Numbered from the stretch's first letter, positions 49,455 through 61,680 are shown. The stretch is 64,000 bases of DNA from Aspidapion aeneum (GCA_963576565.1 OY755046.1:64019379-64083378); one strand, 5' to 3'. The notes: generated by a model not told the origin, from the letters alone. Translations and numbers: made by a program.

Positions 49455-51391
49455 AAATACTCTGCCAATATATGGGCCCCTAAGCTCACACTAGGTACTA
49501 TAGTTATAGTGTACGTGTGAGCTAATATAACTAAAAACTGAAATATATTTTATTTAACTCCAGACTAAATTACCTTTTGTTTGATACCACACAAGCCACC
49601 CAACAAACATTTAAAGTTGTAACGACGAAACGCCAACTAGAAAGAATTTCTTAAAAGTAACCGCAACGTACTCCCGCTACGTCTCAGTATACCATACAGC
49701 GACGTTATAATTCCCTAAGTGGGGAACCAATTTCTGGTTGTAACTACTAGGCCAAGTGTTTAAAGTCACTGTAGTAACAACTACACTACTACGTCGTAGC
49801 CAGGTATCTACTACGTCGAAGAGGCTGTTTTTTTCCGTAATGGCATCAAAGTTGCGATGTAGTTGCAAATAATATAATCGTTTCTTTTTGGTAGAATTGT
49901 AACACAATATGGTGGACACAACAGTAAACAGACTCGCTTAGTTTTTTTGTTTGGTTATGGTTATAATATGAACTATGTTATCCAAAAGTGTGAGAATTTA
50001 CGAGCAGAGGATCAAAATTCGAGTGCGACGCAAAGTTTTTTGTATAACATGCATTATATATATTGCAAAAAACCGGTGCGCCCGTAAAATTGAGCCGTTT
50101 TCTGGTAGCTGATGGAATTTTTGTGTTGTGATTTTGGAGGTTATGTTTTCATAATCGACAGTTAACTCCAACAAATGGTGCTTAAGAAGAGCATTTTTGG
50201 TAAGCTTCAACTAATTTGTTTATAAAATAGTATGGCTCTTTAATATGAGCTCATAAAACGACAACAAAAATATTAAATTTTCTTTCTTACATAAAAACAT
50301 GGCGTCCCAAACTATATTCCCTGATAGTCGAAAAGGTTACTTGAAAGTAGTTGCGGCTTTAAAGTTGATCCAAAAAGTTATTTTGTCTACATTGTTACAT
50401 CAGATGTTACTATGATGACACAAACTTTTGTGGTAAAAATTAAAGTTATAATGTAGTTGTCGGATACACTTGTTTGGGACTCCAATGAAGCTTAACTTTT
50501 TAGTGGTAATTAAGTAGGATATAAAAGTCAGGGCGACTACGAAATAACGACTAAAAAGAAAGTAAAACTTTAGCAACGTCCTATTGTGGTAGAGAAGACT
50601 ATCAGAATCGACTATCAAGAAACAATCCTATGAAGTAGTTTAGAGGGTCGTTTTTACGAAACATCTACTATTTCCTGATACTAAATAGTAGTTAGAACTA
50701 AAAAGTAACACCACATTTCTACTATAAGAAAGTAGCAAAGCCTTTAGAACATGTAGCCGCTACTATAAATGTTAGTTGGGCATGTTTTGACTTAAACTCA
50801 AATTTTTGAAATCTACCCCCACCCCTAAAAAAAACAAATAACTAAAATGTATTTTGTTAAACTCCGGATTCAATTACCTTTCGTTTGATATCACACACGC
50901 CATATTTTCACTTAAACTCTAACTTTTAAAATATACCCCCACCCTTTTTTTTAAATAAATTAAAATGTATTTTGTTTAACTGCAGACTCAATTACCTTTC
51001 GTTTGATATCACACACGTCATATTTTCACATAAACTCTAATTTTTGAAATCTACCCCCACCCTTTTATTTGGTTTCTGTTCGGTGGATTTTGTTCATTTT
51101 TAAATGGGACCATCTCGACCCAAGTCCCAGCCCAGGTACCAAATTTCATTAAAATCGGCCAAGCGGTTTTTGAGTTATGCGCGTTGGTCGTTACAGACAT
51201 ACAGACAGACAGACAGACATACAGACAGACCGACAGACAGACAGACAGACGGCGCAACAAAAAAGTTTCAAAATCATCTGAAACGCAAAGATATATAAAA
51301 ATTTTTGAAATCGGAGCAACTTTTTTTTTTCTCGAAAAAATTAGGATCACCATAGCTCACACTACTATAGTATAGTATATGTGTGAGCTAA
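49455..51391 (-). mobile_element. TGTC element copy 7, interrupted by family X
   Basis: The minus-strand copy is split at CACAAGCCA|CATG by a family X element (49599-50780). Core about 58 bp (51193-51250). The terminal hairpin is complete at 51355-51391. Confidence 0.88.
49599..50780 (-). mobile_element. Family X element inside TGTC copy 7
   Basis: CCCAACAAACATTTAAAG ... TAAATGTTAGTTGGG, 1182 bp (an ~18-bp deletion near 50710 explains the shorter length). CA is duplicated at 49597-49598 and 50781-50782; the intact TGTC copy 6 reads ACAAGCCATGTTTTGA (45170-45185), giving a direct empty site. Nearly identical to the other copies. Confidence 0.95.
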
Positions 51392-51774
51392 TATAACTAA
51401 CTTACCTGGACCAGGTCACTTTTCCTTTCACTAATAAGTGAAATTTTAAGAAAAACCACAAAGGCTCTAAAGCAATGGAAAATTAATAATTATTTTCGCA
51501 CAAAATATGCAGTGGTTTGAGTGATTTTTATATTGCAAATGACCGGATAAATTTAACGTGCCAAAAGAAAAAAACTCGGTACCAATTTTTTTTCGGCTAT
51601 TGATAAGAAGAAATTTAAGTAAATCCTTGTCGCCTTTTTCATTGTGAATTATTTTTAAACATTAAAACTATCCTCGGTGGACCATTATGTTATTCTATAG
51701 GGTGTCTCAATAAAACAAATGTATTTAATAAAAATATATACAGGGGGACGCTGTTGGTGATGTAGCAACTGCCA
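51392..51774. other. Spacer
   Basis: No gene recognised. Confidence 0.4.
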
Positions 51775-52190
51775 GAAACGGTAGATAGCTGAGCTTTGGA
51801 AAACTGATAGGTACTATGATAAAACTATAGGAAAAAATTTAAAAACACCAACATTTTCATTTACCCATAAATGTAAAATTAGGGAAAAGTAACATTGTCC
51901 ACTTCCAGGAACGCTAGAGAGCTGAGCTTCGAAAGGCTGATAGGAACTATGATAAAACCATAGGAAAAAATTAAAAAACTTCAAAATTTTTAATAAGCAT
52001 TGAAAAAGTTTTAAACAATATTTCGCATTATTTACTACTTTAAAACTTAAATATTATCCAAATCTTTTAAAAAAGGAGTGAAATCATAACAAAAACATTT
52101 CATGTAAAAAAAGCCAAGTACGCGAAAATGGTATTCGGCAAAAAGAATGGAGATAAAATTAGAGCCAAGTTCTCTAATACAAATTTCTAT
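51775..52190 (-). mobile_element. Helitron-like element fragment (5' region)
   Basis: Two tandem units, the AT-rich linker, then the inverse orientation start TCATAACAAAAACATTTCAT and about half of the palindrome, which breaks off at 52190. Confidence 0.7.
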
Positions 52191-52529
52191 CGCAGTATAG
52201 TATACTTTGTGGTTTGGTGATCCGTGGATGTGTCGTGCCCAAATAAGAAGAAAAACAGACATACACTAATAATGAATCGAAATAAAGAAAAAAATATATA
52301 ATAATTCCAATTTCCTACACTTTAAAAGATTTTCTTGGCAGCAGTGTAAAGCGATTTAATCTGAAATAAATCCAAGCCTTCTGCAGTGTCAAAAGGTCCT
52401 TGAATTATTACTGCCGACAAACGCAAGTTTGCTTGAAGTTAAGAGCCAAAAAATTTTCAGTAAAGCCTTCCTTATCGTTAGATAGATCAAATATAAAGTG
52501 CGGATAAAAATAACGTTAACATTAAATGA

Positions 52530-54905
52530 GGATTTTTAGAGATCTAATAGAGAATGATTTTTATTAACAAGAAGAAAATAAGCAAAGTGGGTTTTGTGCT
52601 GGCAGATTTTGTGGTGATAATGTTTACGGTCTTAAACAAGTAATTGAGAAAAGGAGTGCCAGAAATATAGACTCATGTTACCTTTGTAGACCTACAAAAA
52701 GCAAGTGATACCGTTCTAGTAGAAATATTATGGACAGTGTTAGATCAAACTAATATCAATCATACATACATAAAAGCGATTAAAGAACTATACAAAAGAT
52801 CATAATCTAAAATTAAATTTAGAAATCGGCTTTCAAAACCCAACAAACATTTAAAGTTGTAACGACGAAACGCCAACTAGAAAGAATTTCTTAAAAGTAA
52901 CCGCAACGTACTCCCGCTACGTCTCAGTATACCATACAGCGACGTTATAATTCCCTAAGTGGGGAACCAATTTCTGGTTGTAACTACTAGGCCAAGTGTT
53001 TAAAGTCACTGTAATAACAACTACACTACTACGTCGTAGCCAGGTATCTACTACGTCGTAGAGGCTGTTTTTTTTTTCCGTAATGGCATAAAAGTTGCGA
53101 TGTAGTTGCAAATAATATAATCGTTTCTTTTTGGTAGAATTGTAACACAATATGGTGGACACAACAGTAAACAGACTCGCTTAGTTTTTTTGTTTGGTTA
53201 TGGTTATAATATGAACTATGTTATCCAAAAGTGTGAGAATTTATGAGCAGAGGATCAAAATTCGAGTGCGACGCAAAGTTTTTTGTATAACATGCATTAT
53301 ATATATTGCAAAAAACCGGTGCGCCCGTAAAATTGAGCCGTTTTCTGGTAGCTGATGGAATTTTTGTGTTGTGATTTTGGAGGTTATGTTTTCATAATCG
53401 ACAGTTAACTCCAACAAATGGTGCTTAAGAAGAGCATTTTTGGTAAGCTTCAACTAATTTGTTTATAAAATAGTATGGCTCTTTAATATGAGCTCATAAA
53501 ACGACAACAAAAATATTAAATTTTCTTTCTTACATAAAAACATGGCGTCCCAAACTATATTCCCTGATAGTCGAAAAGGTTACTTGAAAGTAGTTGCGGC
53601 TTTAAAGTTGATCCAAAAAGTTATTTTGTCTACATTGTTACATCAGATGTTACTATGATGACACAAACTTTTGTGGTAAAAATTAAAGTTATAATGTAGT
53701 TGTCGGATACACTTGTTTGGGACTCCAATGAAGCTTAACTTTCTAGTGGTAATTAAGTAGGATATAAAAGTCAGGGCGACTACGAAATAACGACTAAAAA
53801 GAAAGTAAAACTTTAGCAACGTCCTATTGTGGTAGAGAAGACTATCAGAATCGACTATCAAGAAACAATCCTATGAAGTAGTTTAGAGGGTCGTTTTTCC
53901 GAAACATCTACTATTTCCTGATACTAAATAGTAGTTAGAACTAAAAAGTAACAAATTTTGGTTGGGATCACCACATTTCTACTATAAGAAAGTAGCAAAG
54001 CCTTTAGAACATGTAGCCGCTACTATAAATGTTAGTTGGGAAGATTTCCTGGTAACGGAAGGCTTAAGACAGCGATGTTCAACTCTTTTTAAAATATATA
54101 TCGCAGTAGCTCTAAAAAACTAGAAACGTGAAGTACACGCATGAGAGTACAACTTAACGACCGATTTACCATATACAAACTATAGATTAGCGGTGACCAA
54201 CTAAGTGATAAAGAAAACATGGAGTATATGATCAGAAAGTAAACGAAAGAATATCAAAAGTGGGGGTTAACAGTGAACGAGGACAAGACAAAGACACATT
54301 ACTTATGTATTATTAACAATATCTCCATCCAATAAGTATGTATACTTGGGTGTCACATTTGATAAACAGGAACAGGCTGTAAAGAACTGGAAAAAAGAAC
54401 AGTAAAACCAAAAATGGTTAATAGATGTCTTAACAGTATTTTATGGAGCAGAGAGATAAAAAAATGTAAAATTTAGCAAATATGAAACAATGGTAAAAAG
54501 CACGATGTTGTGTGGAATAGAAACTTGTCGCGTAACAGAAAAATACAAATCAAAAATGGTAAGTGTCGAAATGGATGGAATAAGAAGATCAATGAGAGTA
54601 TTTAGAACAGGTCATATAAGAAATGAGACCATAAAAGAAAAAATGGGAATCGAGGGAAGCATAACGGATGACGTCACTAAAAGGCAACTGATATGGTACG
54701 GCCATGTACAACGGATGAACGAAGAAAGATTACCAAAGCAGGTCCTAGAATGGCAATCAATAGGAGAAAAAGAGGGCGTCCTAAACTGGAATAGCGACAG
54801 TCAATACAAAAATCAATGAGAAAAAAACCTGACACAAGATGATTGTCAGGAGGAGGTGGAGAATAGGAGTCGGACAACGTAGAAAAACAGAAAAACCAAC
54901 ATAGT
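52530..54905 (+). pseudogene. LINE reverse transcriptase remnant interrupted by family X
   Basis: 52530-52838 matches 46240-46552 (RT region with IEKRSARNI and VDLQKA-type residues). After the X insertion the sequence resumes at 54041 (FLVTEGLRQ...). It then continues through MEYMIRK, GLTVNEDK, YLGVTFDK and the clean stretch 54490-54819 (MVSVEMDGIRRSMRVFRTGH ... RQLIWYGHVQRMNEERLPKQ). Several frameshifts, and the ADD box is lost. Confidence 0.85.
52839..54040 (-). mobile_element. Family X element inside the LINE
   Basis: 1202 bp, complete. AA duplicated (52837-52838, 54041-54042). The uninterrupted homologous LINE site is CTTTCAAAAGAATTCCTGG at 46542-46560. Near-identical to copies at 49599 and 16487. 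Confidence 0.95.
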
Positions 54906-55048
54906 AGTATATTAAATTTTATCCTAGGTAACCAACCTGTTAATAGACGAAAGATCTTTTGTGCACTAATTTACCCAATAATATAATATCAGTAATAAAA
55001 GGTAGTTTTCAGCTTTTTTGGACTTTTATTTTAAATTTCTAATTCAAC

Positions 55049-55087
55049 AGCCAACGTTTCGACGCCTTCCGCGTCATCCTCAGGGCT
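55049..55087 (-). ncRNA. Hammerhead ribozyme motif (left arm, minus strand)
   Basis: Same sequence as 55539-55577 on the opposite strand: stem I AGCC/GGCT, CTGAGGA, extra T, stem II GACGC/GCGTC, GAAA, AC/GT stem III, triplet GTT. Confidence 0.7.
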
Positions 55088-55538
55088 AAGAAACATAAAG
55101 AACGTAAGTAGTCTAATCAAGAACAACAATAAGATTTAAAAAATTAAAATAAAATTAAAATTATTTATACAAGTTAAAAAGGTTACAAATTAAAAAACAA
55201 TAAAAAAATCTATAAAATTGCTTTAAAATTTTTTTTTCCTAAAAATTATAAACATAAATATAGCAAAATGAAATGACAGGTCACAATATTCTTTAAAAAG
55301 CACAGGAAATAGATAACATAAAATACAAACAGGTATCATCACAAAAAACAAAAACTAATAATAAATAAATTTTTAAAAAAATATAAAAGCTATTATGTAC
55401 ATACCCAGAATATTAGAGTTATATAAGAGTTATATAAAAATTTTTTTTTAAAAACAGGGTCTAACTAGCTGTCAGCTAGTTAGACGCTGTTTTGTTAGAC
55501 GCTGGTTGATTAGACTACTTACGTTCTTTGTGTTTTTT

Positions 55539-55577
55539 AGCCCTGAGGATGACGCGGAAGGCGTCGAAACGTTGGCT
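55539..55577 (+). ncRNA. Hammerhead ribozyme motif (right arm, plus strand)
   Basis: AGCC, CTGAGGA, T, GACGC-GGAAG-GCGTC, GAAA, ACGT mini-stem, cleavage triplet GTT, then GGCT pairing with AGCC. All core residues are kept. The GUU site and 2-bp stem III suggest weak monomer activity. It shares the extra U with the motif at 33785-33827. Confidence 0.7.
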
Positions 55578-55636
55578 GTTGAATTAGAAATTTAAAATAA
55601 AAGTCCAAAAAAGCTGAAAACTACCTTTTATTACTA

Positions 55637-56212
55637 CAATCCTGGACGAAAACCTAACGCATAAATATAATATCAGCTTTAATAACCCTTCCTCGTACAA
55701 GTCACCAAATATTTGTTGCAAAGAGATCATAAATAATAATTGTTCATTACGGCCTGGCAAGCCCATCGTTTGACCCATAAATACCAATTTTCCAATTCTA
55801 ATAAATTTTGTAACTTCTTATAATTTTCACTATTGACATTTTCGCCTAAATATTATAAATAATCCATCGATCGGTGCATGTATATTAACCATTTCCTATC
55901 AAGTGTAAAATTACTTTGGTATATGCCATCTTTTGGTCGTAATCTTGGACGTGAAAAGCCATTGGATGTTAAATGATGCTACAAATCAAATACCAAATAT
56001 ATATCTATCAAGCCAACAAGTTAAATAGGAAACAAATCACAGGTGACAGGACTAAGGGCCGGTTTCTCAATAGAGGGTTCGCCCTGACCAGGGTTATCTT
56101 CATATATACGTAATATTCCAATACTCCCTGTTACCTATTTACACAATGGTTGGGGTTTGATGCAAACATTCAGAAATAAAGGTACGAAAAATGCACAGAG
56201 ACCAAATTTACA
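55637..56212. other. Spacer with a MITE-like end
   Basis: GGGCCGGTTTCTCAATAGAG near 56057 resembles one end of a MITE without a visible partner. No gene. Confidence 0.35.
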
Positions 56213-56254
56213 TAGATAGAGTTTTTGTCAACTGTACGCCGATGATTTGACTTA
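56213..56254 (+). repeat. Direct repeat with RT-like YADDL, copy 1
   Basis: ACCAAATTTACATAGATAGA through CAACTGTACGCCGATGATTTGAC encodes QLYADDLT in one frame. It recurs at 58618-58663. The two copies flank the family X element at 56257-58393. Confidence 0.6.
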
Positions 56255-56256
56255 AT

Positions 56257-58393
56257 CCCAACTAACATTTATAGTAGCGGCTACATGTTCTAAAGGCTTT
56301 GCTACTTTCTTATAGTAGAAATGTGGTGATCCCAACCAAAATTTGTCACTTTTTAGTTCTAACTACTATTTAGTATCAGGAAATAGTAGATGTTTCGTAA
56401 AAACGACCCTCTAAACTACTTCTTAGGATTGTTTCTTGATAGTCGATTCTGATAGTCTTCTCTACCACAATAGGACGTTGCTAAAGTTTTACTTTCTTTT
56501 TAGTCGTTATTTCGTAGTCGCCCTGACTTTTATATCCTACTTAATTACCACTAGAAAGTTAAGCTTCATTGGAGTCCCAAACAAGTGTATCCGACAACTA
56601 CATTATAACTTTAATTTTTACCACAAAAGTTTGTTTCATCATAGTAACATCTGATGTAACAATGTAGACAAAATAACTTTGTGGATCAACTTTAAAGCCG
56701 CAACTACTTTGACTTTTTTTAAATGTCGATCTTTTAAAGTAATCTCTCCTTCCTGTTTCTACTTTGAAAACGTAGACTTTTTGAAGTCGCATCTTTGTCG
56801 CACACATTCTTAACCCTACTTTTTGTGGCTCCTTTTATAATATGGGAATATTAGGAATAGTTTTGCAAATATTTTTTTAACTACCTTGAGCAGTCCATTT
56901 TTTCGAGCTCATTGCTTGACCATTTTGCAAAACAATCAAAATGCAAAATATTGATCCAAAGTATCGAGTACCGCACCCGGATTTTAAGAATTCCCTGGTC
57001 CGTGCTTAATCTCCATCCTTAATCTTTTACGCTACTTGTTGCTGTTCTATTCACTGTCTTTACGGTCGTTCGTGGTTTGTGGTGGGGCACCACCCTATCG
57101 CCATCGTAACCCTCTTGTGCGGACTAAACCGAATTCGTTTATCTAGGCATCTTGTGCTGACGTGTCGTGTCTCACTGTGATTCATTTTATGTGTTGAGCT
57201 TGGGTCAATAATTCTTTTTGGTTTTCTTCAAATTTGTGCTGTTGTTAAAGCTTGGTTTGAAGTGAATAAACTTAAATTTGTGCTGTGTTACATTTTTAAA
57301 AAACTCTTTTTATTGGCACTTCATTTATTGTTCTAATGAAATTTAATTTATCTTGTTTTTGTTTTAAAACCTACCACAAATTCACGCTCGTACATAACCT
57401 ATAAGCAGTGGTGTTGTTGTTGACAGAAACGGCAAATGACAAGTGGCGACACCCCAATAACTTGAGGGTAGTAGTTATACTTATCGCGTGGTTCCTATCA
57501 CTCTGTAGACGTTTTCTAGTGGCGAAAGCTAGTTAATAATACGTTTCTGCAACGAAGGAGTAGAAATTCGAGTGTGTTATCTAGAACTAAAAAGGAATGC
57601 CGACATAAAAGTCGTAAGTGACACGTTACCGTAACTTAGGCTCACTTTCAAGTAACCCTTTCGACTATCAGGGAATATAGTTTGGGACGCCATGTTTTTA
57701 TTTAAGAAAGAAAATTTAATATTTTTGTTGTCGTTTTATGAGCTCATATTAAAGAGCTATACTATTTTAGAAACAAATTAGTTGAACCTTACCAAAAATG
57801 CTCTTCTTAAGCACCATTTGTTGGAGTTAACTGTCGATTATGAAAACATAACCTTCAAAATCACAACACAAAAATTCCATCAGCTACCAGAAAACGGCTC
57901 AATTTTACGGGCGCACCGGTTTTTTGCAATATATATAATGCATGTTATACAAAAAACTTTGCGTCGCACTCGAATTTTGATCCTCTGCTTGTAAATTCTC
58001 ACACTTTTGGATAACATAGTACATATTATAACCATAACCAAACAAAAAAACTAAGCGAGTCTGTTTACTGTTGTGTCCACCATATTGTGTAACAATTCTA
58101 CCAAAAAGAAACGATTATATTATTTGCAACTACATCGCAACTTTTATGCCATTACGGAAAAAAAACAGCTCTACGACGTAGTAGATACCTGGCTACGACG
58201 TAGTAGTGTAGTTGTTACTACAGTGACTTTAAACACTTGGCCAAGTAGTTATAACCAGAAATTGGTTCCCCACTTAGGGAATTATAACGTCGCTGTATGG
58301 TATACTGAGACGTAGCGGGAGTACGTTGCGGTTACTTTTAAGAAATTCTTTCTAGTTGGGGTTTCGTCGTTACAACTTTAAATGTTTGTTGGG
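56257..58393 (+). mobile_element. Family X element with a 933-bp insertion
   Basis: CCCAACTAACATTTATAG ... TAAATGTTTGTTGGG. The two halves (56257-56710 and 57644-58393) join to a ~1.2-kb element. Unlike the other copies, the flanks differ (AT at the left, GC at the right), so this copy has no target duplication. Confidence 0.88.
56711..57643. mobile_element. 933-bp insertion with 5-bp TSD ACTTT
   Basis: ACTTT at 56706-56710 and 57644-57648; intact X copies show a single ACTTT followed by CAAGTAACC. The ends (GACTTTTTTTAAATG, CGTAACTTAGGCTC) are not inverted repeats and do not fit TG...CA. The interior has AGTGAATAAACTTAAATTTG and AAGTGGCGACACCCC, which could be LTR or primer-binding-site-like, but this is speculative. 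No ORF. Confidence 0.7.
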
Positions 58394-58617
58394 GCATGGT
58401 TAGCTCTTAAAAAAATGCTCAAATATTTGCTTGCACTGGCAGTGTACATCAACTGTGAATAGCCCCACTTGATAATTTGGTCGGATAATATCCTGTTCTC
58501 TGGTGAGATTGCGATTGGCCTTTTAGTGGTTTCCGGTCCCGGGAGTCATGTCGAATGACGTGGACTGACCCTCAATTTTTTCTCCATTGGAGGTTTATAT
58601 GAATGAACCGATACCAA

Positions 58618-58663
58618 ATTTACATAGATAGAGTTTTTGTCAACTGTACGCCGATGATTTGAC
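58618..58663 (+). repeat. Direct repeat with RT-like YADDL, copy 2
   Basis: Matches 56213-56254 almost exactly, then continues into ACGTAACGAATACAAG, which the first copy lacks. Confidence 0.6.
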
Positions 58664-58726
58664 GTAACGAATACAAGAATAAAATAATATTCATGCGTAA
58701 AAGTATAACCAATCAGGACATTTTAT

Positions 58727-58812
58727 CTTAACGACCGCAAAAAGGATAGACTTATACCCATTGATATTGCTATTTCAAATATGTTTGCATTCTGCTTCGT
58801 GAGGTACCGTAA
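58727..58812 (-). repeat. Inverse match of 17743-17830
   Basis: CGCAAAAAGGATAGACTTAT through GAGGTACCGTAAC is the reverse complement of the segment beside the outer X element. It gives an unoccupied counterpart (GTTACGGTACCTC) of that insertion site. Confidence 0.7.
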
Positions 58813-59887
58813 CATTAGCTACATCTCAATTTCGTTATTTTGTCACCTACATGATGTCACGAAAAGCGAGAAGAGACAATCAAGCCTCATCCATGGTATA
58901 TGCGCGCTGACATAACGTGTCTTTGTTTGATATCGTAAAGTTTGGCTTTGACTGCTTCTTACAATATAGAAGTTCAGATATCATTCTCCATGAAATATTT
59001 TTGTCAAAGGTTTTAAAGAAGAAAATTGCCTAAATTGGCATAATAAGGCGGCACTTGAAGAAAATTACTAAGCACGAGTAGATACAACGTTTTGGTAATT
59101 CTAACATTAAAAACAGCAATCGATAGTACCGCCTTATGATCAATTGATTTTTTTTTAAAAGCCAAAACAATTATCGGCAAAGTATTGGGAATCAAAATAT
59201 TATTTAACCTACGCTGACACTGCAGGAAACTATAGAGGACCATTTAAATGTAACAATATTCACCATTGACCCTCGGTGACTCCCGTTAAAAATACTCTCA
59301 AATTGTAGTACCACCCCTGGGGGTGGTTTAAAGTTCAAAAATTAGTAGAAATAATCCATGATTGTTAAAAAAACTTATATACAAAAATTTTCAAAGTTAA
59401 ATAATACATAAATAACTTAAAACTATATCTGTAAATGCATTACCGTATTAAATAGGTACGTAGCAATATTTTAATACTGTAAAAAGCAATCCGTTTTCAA
59501 TTACACATCCACCACAAGAATCGAACATCGGTTTAATTATCGCTAACTTGACTAAAACATTAACACGTAAAATATAGCTGACACTGACTTACACCGTTTT
59601 TATTCGACATTTCCTAGTGACGTTCGGAGGTTTAAATATGGCTACCATTTTTGAACCAAAATATTATTATTATTTTTATTTATTTCTGACAATTGTGAGA
59701 AAATAATGTCTTTGTTACAACGAAAAAAGGTGACCCATATCGCAAGGTAGGTATGAACAATTTATATAAATATTACAAACTATTGCATTCACGGGAAAAA
59801 TAAGTTAAACCCTCAAACAAAACCTAGACTTGTAAACCTAGGATTGTAGTACTTAGCACTGTAGACCCTTTAGTAAATACTGGTGTA

Positions 59888-60062
59888 CAGTGGCGTATAT
59901 AAGGGGGGGCCTGCCCCCCCCCCCGAAGCTACGCTTTTTTTAGATATTTTCCACATATTTCATGAATACAAATATAAAATACCATAGCCTCATGGGGTCA
60001 CGGGCCCCCCCCGAAACTATCTCGGCCCCCCCCCCCGAAACTTTTTTCTATATACGCCACTG
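59888..60062. mobile_element. hAT-type MITE, 8-bp TSD CTGGTGTA
   Basis: The ends CAGTGGCGTATATA and TATATACGCCACTG are exact inverses, with CTGGTGTA on both sides (59880-59887, 60063-60070). 175 bp, with G/C runs inside. Noncoding. Confidence 0.95.
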
Positions 60063-60401
60063 CTGGTGTAAAAGTGTTAAGGAGGGCTCTTTTTTCTGAT
60101 TTAAGTTATAATTTACCAAGAAATATTCTTGTACGTGCAGTAGAGTAAAATGGGCTTCTGTTGTTGCGTGCAAATAGAAAAGTCCTTGCCAATCTCGAAC
60201 CAAAAAAAAAAAATAACTACGCAGGTTGCCAACGAGTAGAGAAGTAAAAGAACGTGATTGCCCACGCCGAAATTCTTTGATAGATTTGTTAATTCTCCGT
60301 ATCTAAATGTTGTACAATATGATATTCATAAATTTTATTGGATTACGACATTTATGTGTGCTAATTCAATTGCCTTTTTAACCAACACACAAACGCAATT
60401 T
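60063..60401. other. Spacer
   Basis: No gene or repeat recognised. Confidence 0.4.
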
Positions 60402-61104
60402 AAAATACTCTGCCAATCTATGAGCACCTAAGCTCACACTGGGTACTATAGTTATAGTGTATCTACGTGAAAGCTAATATAACTAAAAACTGAAGTATGT
60501 TTTATTGAACTCCAGACACAATTACCTTTCGTTTGATACCACACAAGCCATGTTTTGACTTATACTCTAATTTTTCAAATCTTCCCCCACCCTTTTTTTT
60601 TAACTAAAATGTATTTTGTTTAACTCCAGACTCAATTACCTTTCGTTTGATATCACACACGCCATATTTACACCTAAACACTAATTTTTGAAATTTACCC
60701 CCCCCCCCCCCTTTTTTAAATAAACTAAAATGTATTTTGTTTAACTCCAGACTCAATTACCTTTCGTTTGATATCACACACGCCATATTTCCACTTAAAC
60801 ACTAATTTTTGAAATTTACCCCCCCCCCTCCCCCCCTTTTTTTAAAATAAACTGAAATGTATTTTGTTTAACTCCAGACTCAATTACCTTTCGTTTGATA
60901 TCACACACGCCATATTTTTTCATAAACTCTAATTTTTGAAATCTACCCCCACCCTTTTATTTGGCTTGTGTTCGGTGGATTTTGTTAATTTTTAAATGGG
61001 ACCATCTCGACCCAAAACCCAGCCTGGGTACCAAATTTCATTAAAATCGGGCAAGCGGTTTTTGAGTTATGCGCGTTGGTCGTTACAGACAGACATACAG
61101 ACAC

Positions 61105-61162
<58 letters not shown>

Positions 61163-61302
61163 GGCGCAACAAAAAAGTTTCAAAATCATCTGAAACGCAA
61201 AGATATATAAAAAATTTTGAAATCGGAGCAACTTTTTTTTTCTCGAAAAAATTAGGATCACCATAGCTCACACTACTATAGTATAGTATATGTGTGAGCT
61301 AA
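60402..61302 (-). mobile_element. TGTC element copy 8
   Basis: A full minus-strand copy with four ~100-bp units, C-runs in two linkers, a ~78-bp core (61085-61162) and an intact terminal hairpin. Confidence 0.88.
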
Positions 61303-61390
61303 AAAAAGTACCATTTTGAAAAGCAGTCGACAAAAGTTTTACAAATAAAGGGTTTTTCGTGGGTTATGGGATAAGGCTATAAAAACTCTT

Positions 61391-61440
61391 GTTATTCTTT
61401 AGGACGTTTCGTCTATAAACTAGACTTTCTCAACCATCAG
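61391..61440 (-). ncRNA. Degenerate hammerhead-like motif
   Basis: The minus strand reads CTGATGG...GTCTA-loop-TAGAC-GAAACGTC. Stem II and GAAAC-GTC are kept, but the first core strand deviates (CTGATGG instead of CTGANGA) and extra bases precede stem II. Probably inactive; it lies beside Penelope RT. Confidence 0.35.
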
Positions 61441-61667
61441 AATTTTTTAGAGTTTAGCCATAAGAGTACTCTCGCAGGACAACAAAGAAACTGAATAAAA
61501 GTTATTGAAATTCCTCTGTAGTTGTTACAATCCAGCTTGTTTCCTTTTTTATGTATTGAGGATATGAACGCTATTTTCCAAACATCAGGTACTGGATGTC
61601 CGTTTGTGCATTGATTGATAATATATGTGAGATTTTCTAGTAGTTTCTCTGATCCATATTTGAGCAT
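61437..61667 (-). pseudogene. LINE RT fragment (first RT motifs)
   Basis: The minus strand reads LLENLTYIINQCTNGHPVPD, VWKIAFISSIHKKGNK, LDCNNYRGISIT, the conserved beginning of non-LTR RT. It is the same family as 46155-47770 but extends further 5'. Confidence 0.8.
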
Positions 61668-61680
61668 TTCAGCGTAGTAG

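Larger units (their letters stand above)
54991..55636. mobile_element. Penelope-type inverted repeat pair with hammerheads
   Basis: Two ~130-bp arms in opposite orientation (54991-55119 and 55506-55636) each carry GTAGTTTTCAGC, TTTAAATTTCTAATTCAACA and a hammerhead motif. The inner ~385 bp is AT-rich and noncoding. Inverted terminal repeats bearing hammerheads are known for Penelope-like elements; the RT-coding body is absent here. Confidence 0.65.
58394..59887. other. Unannotated interval
   Basis: Contains the second YADDL repeat and the segment matching 17743-17830 (58727-58812). A palindromic CCACCCCTGGGGGTGG lies near 59311. No supported gene. Confidence 0.4.

Noticed and set aside
58430..59280. 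Possible gene in a less repetitive stretch, including a 76-residue minus frame
   Set aside because: No domain, codon bias or splice signals; part of the interval matches other repeat fragments.
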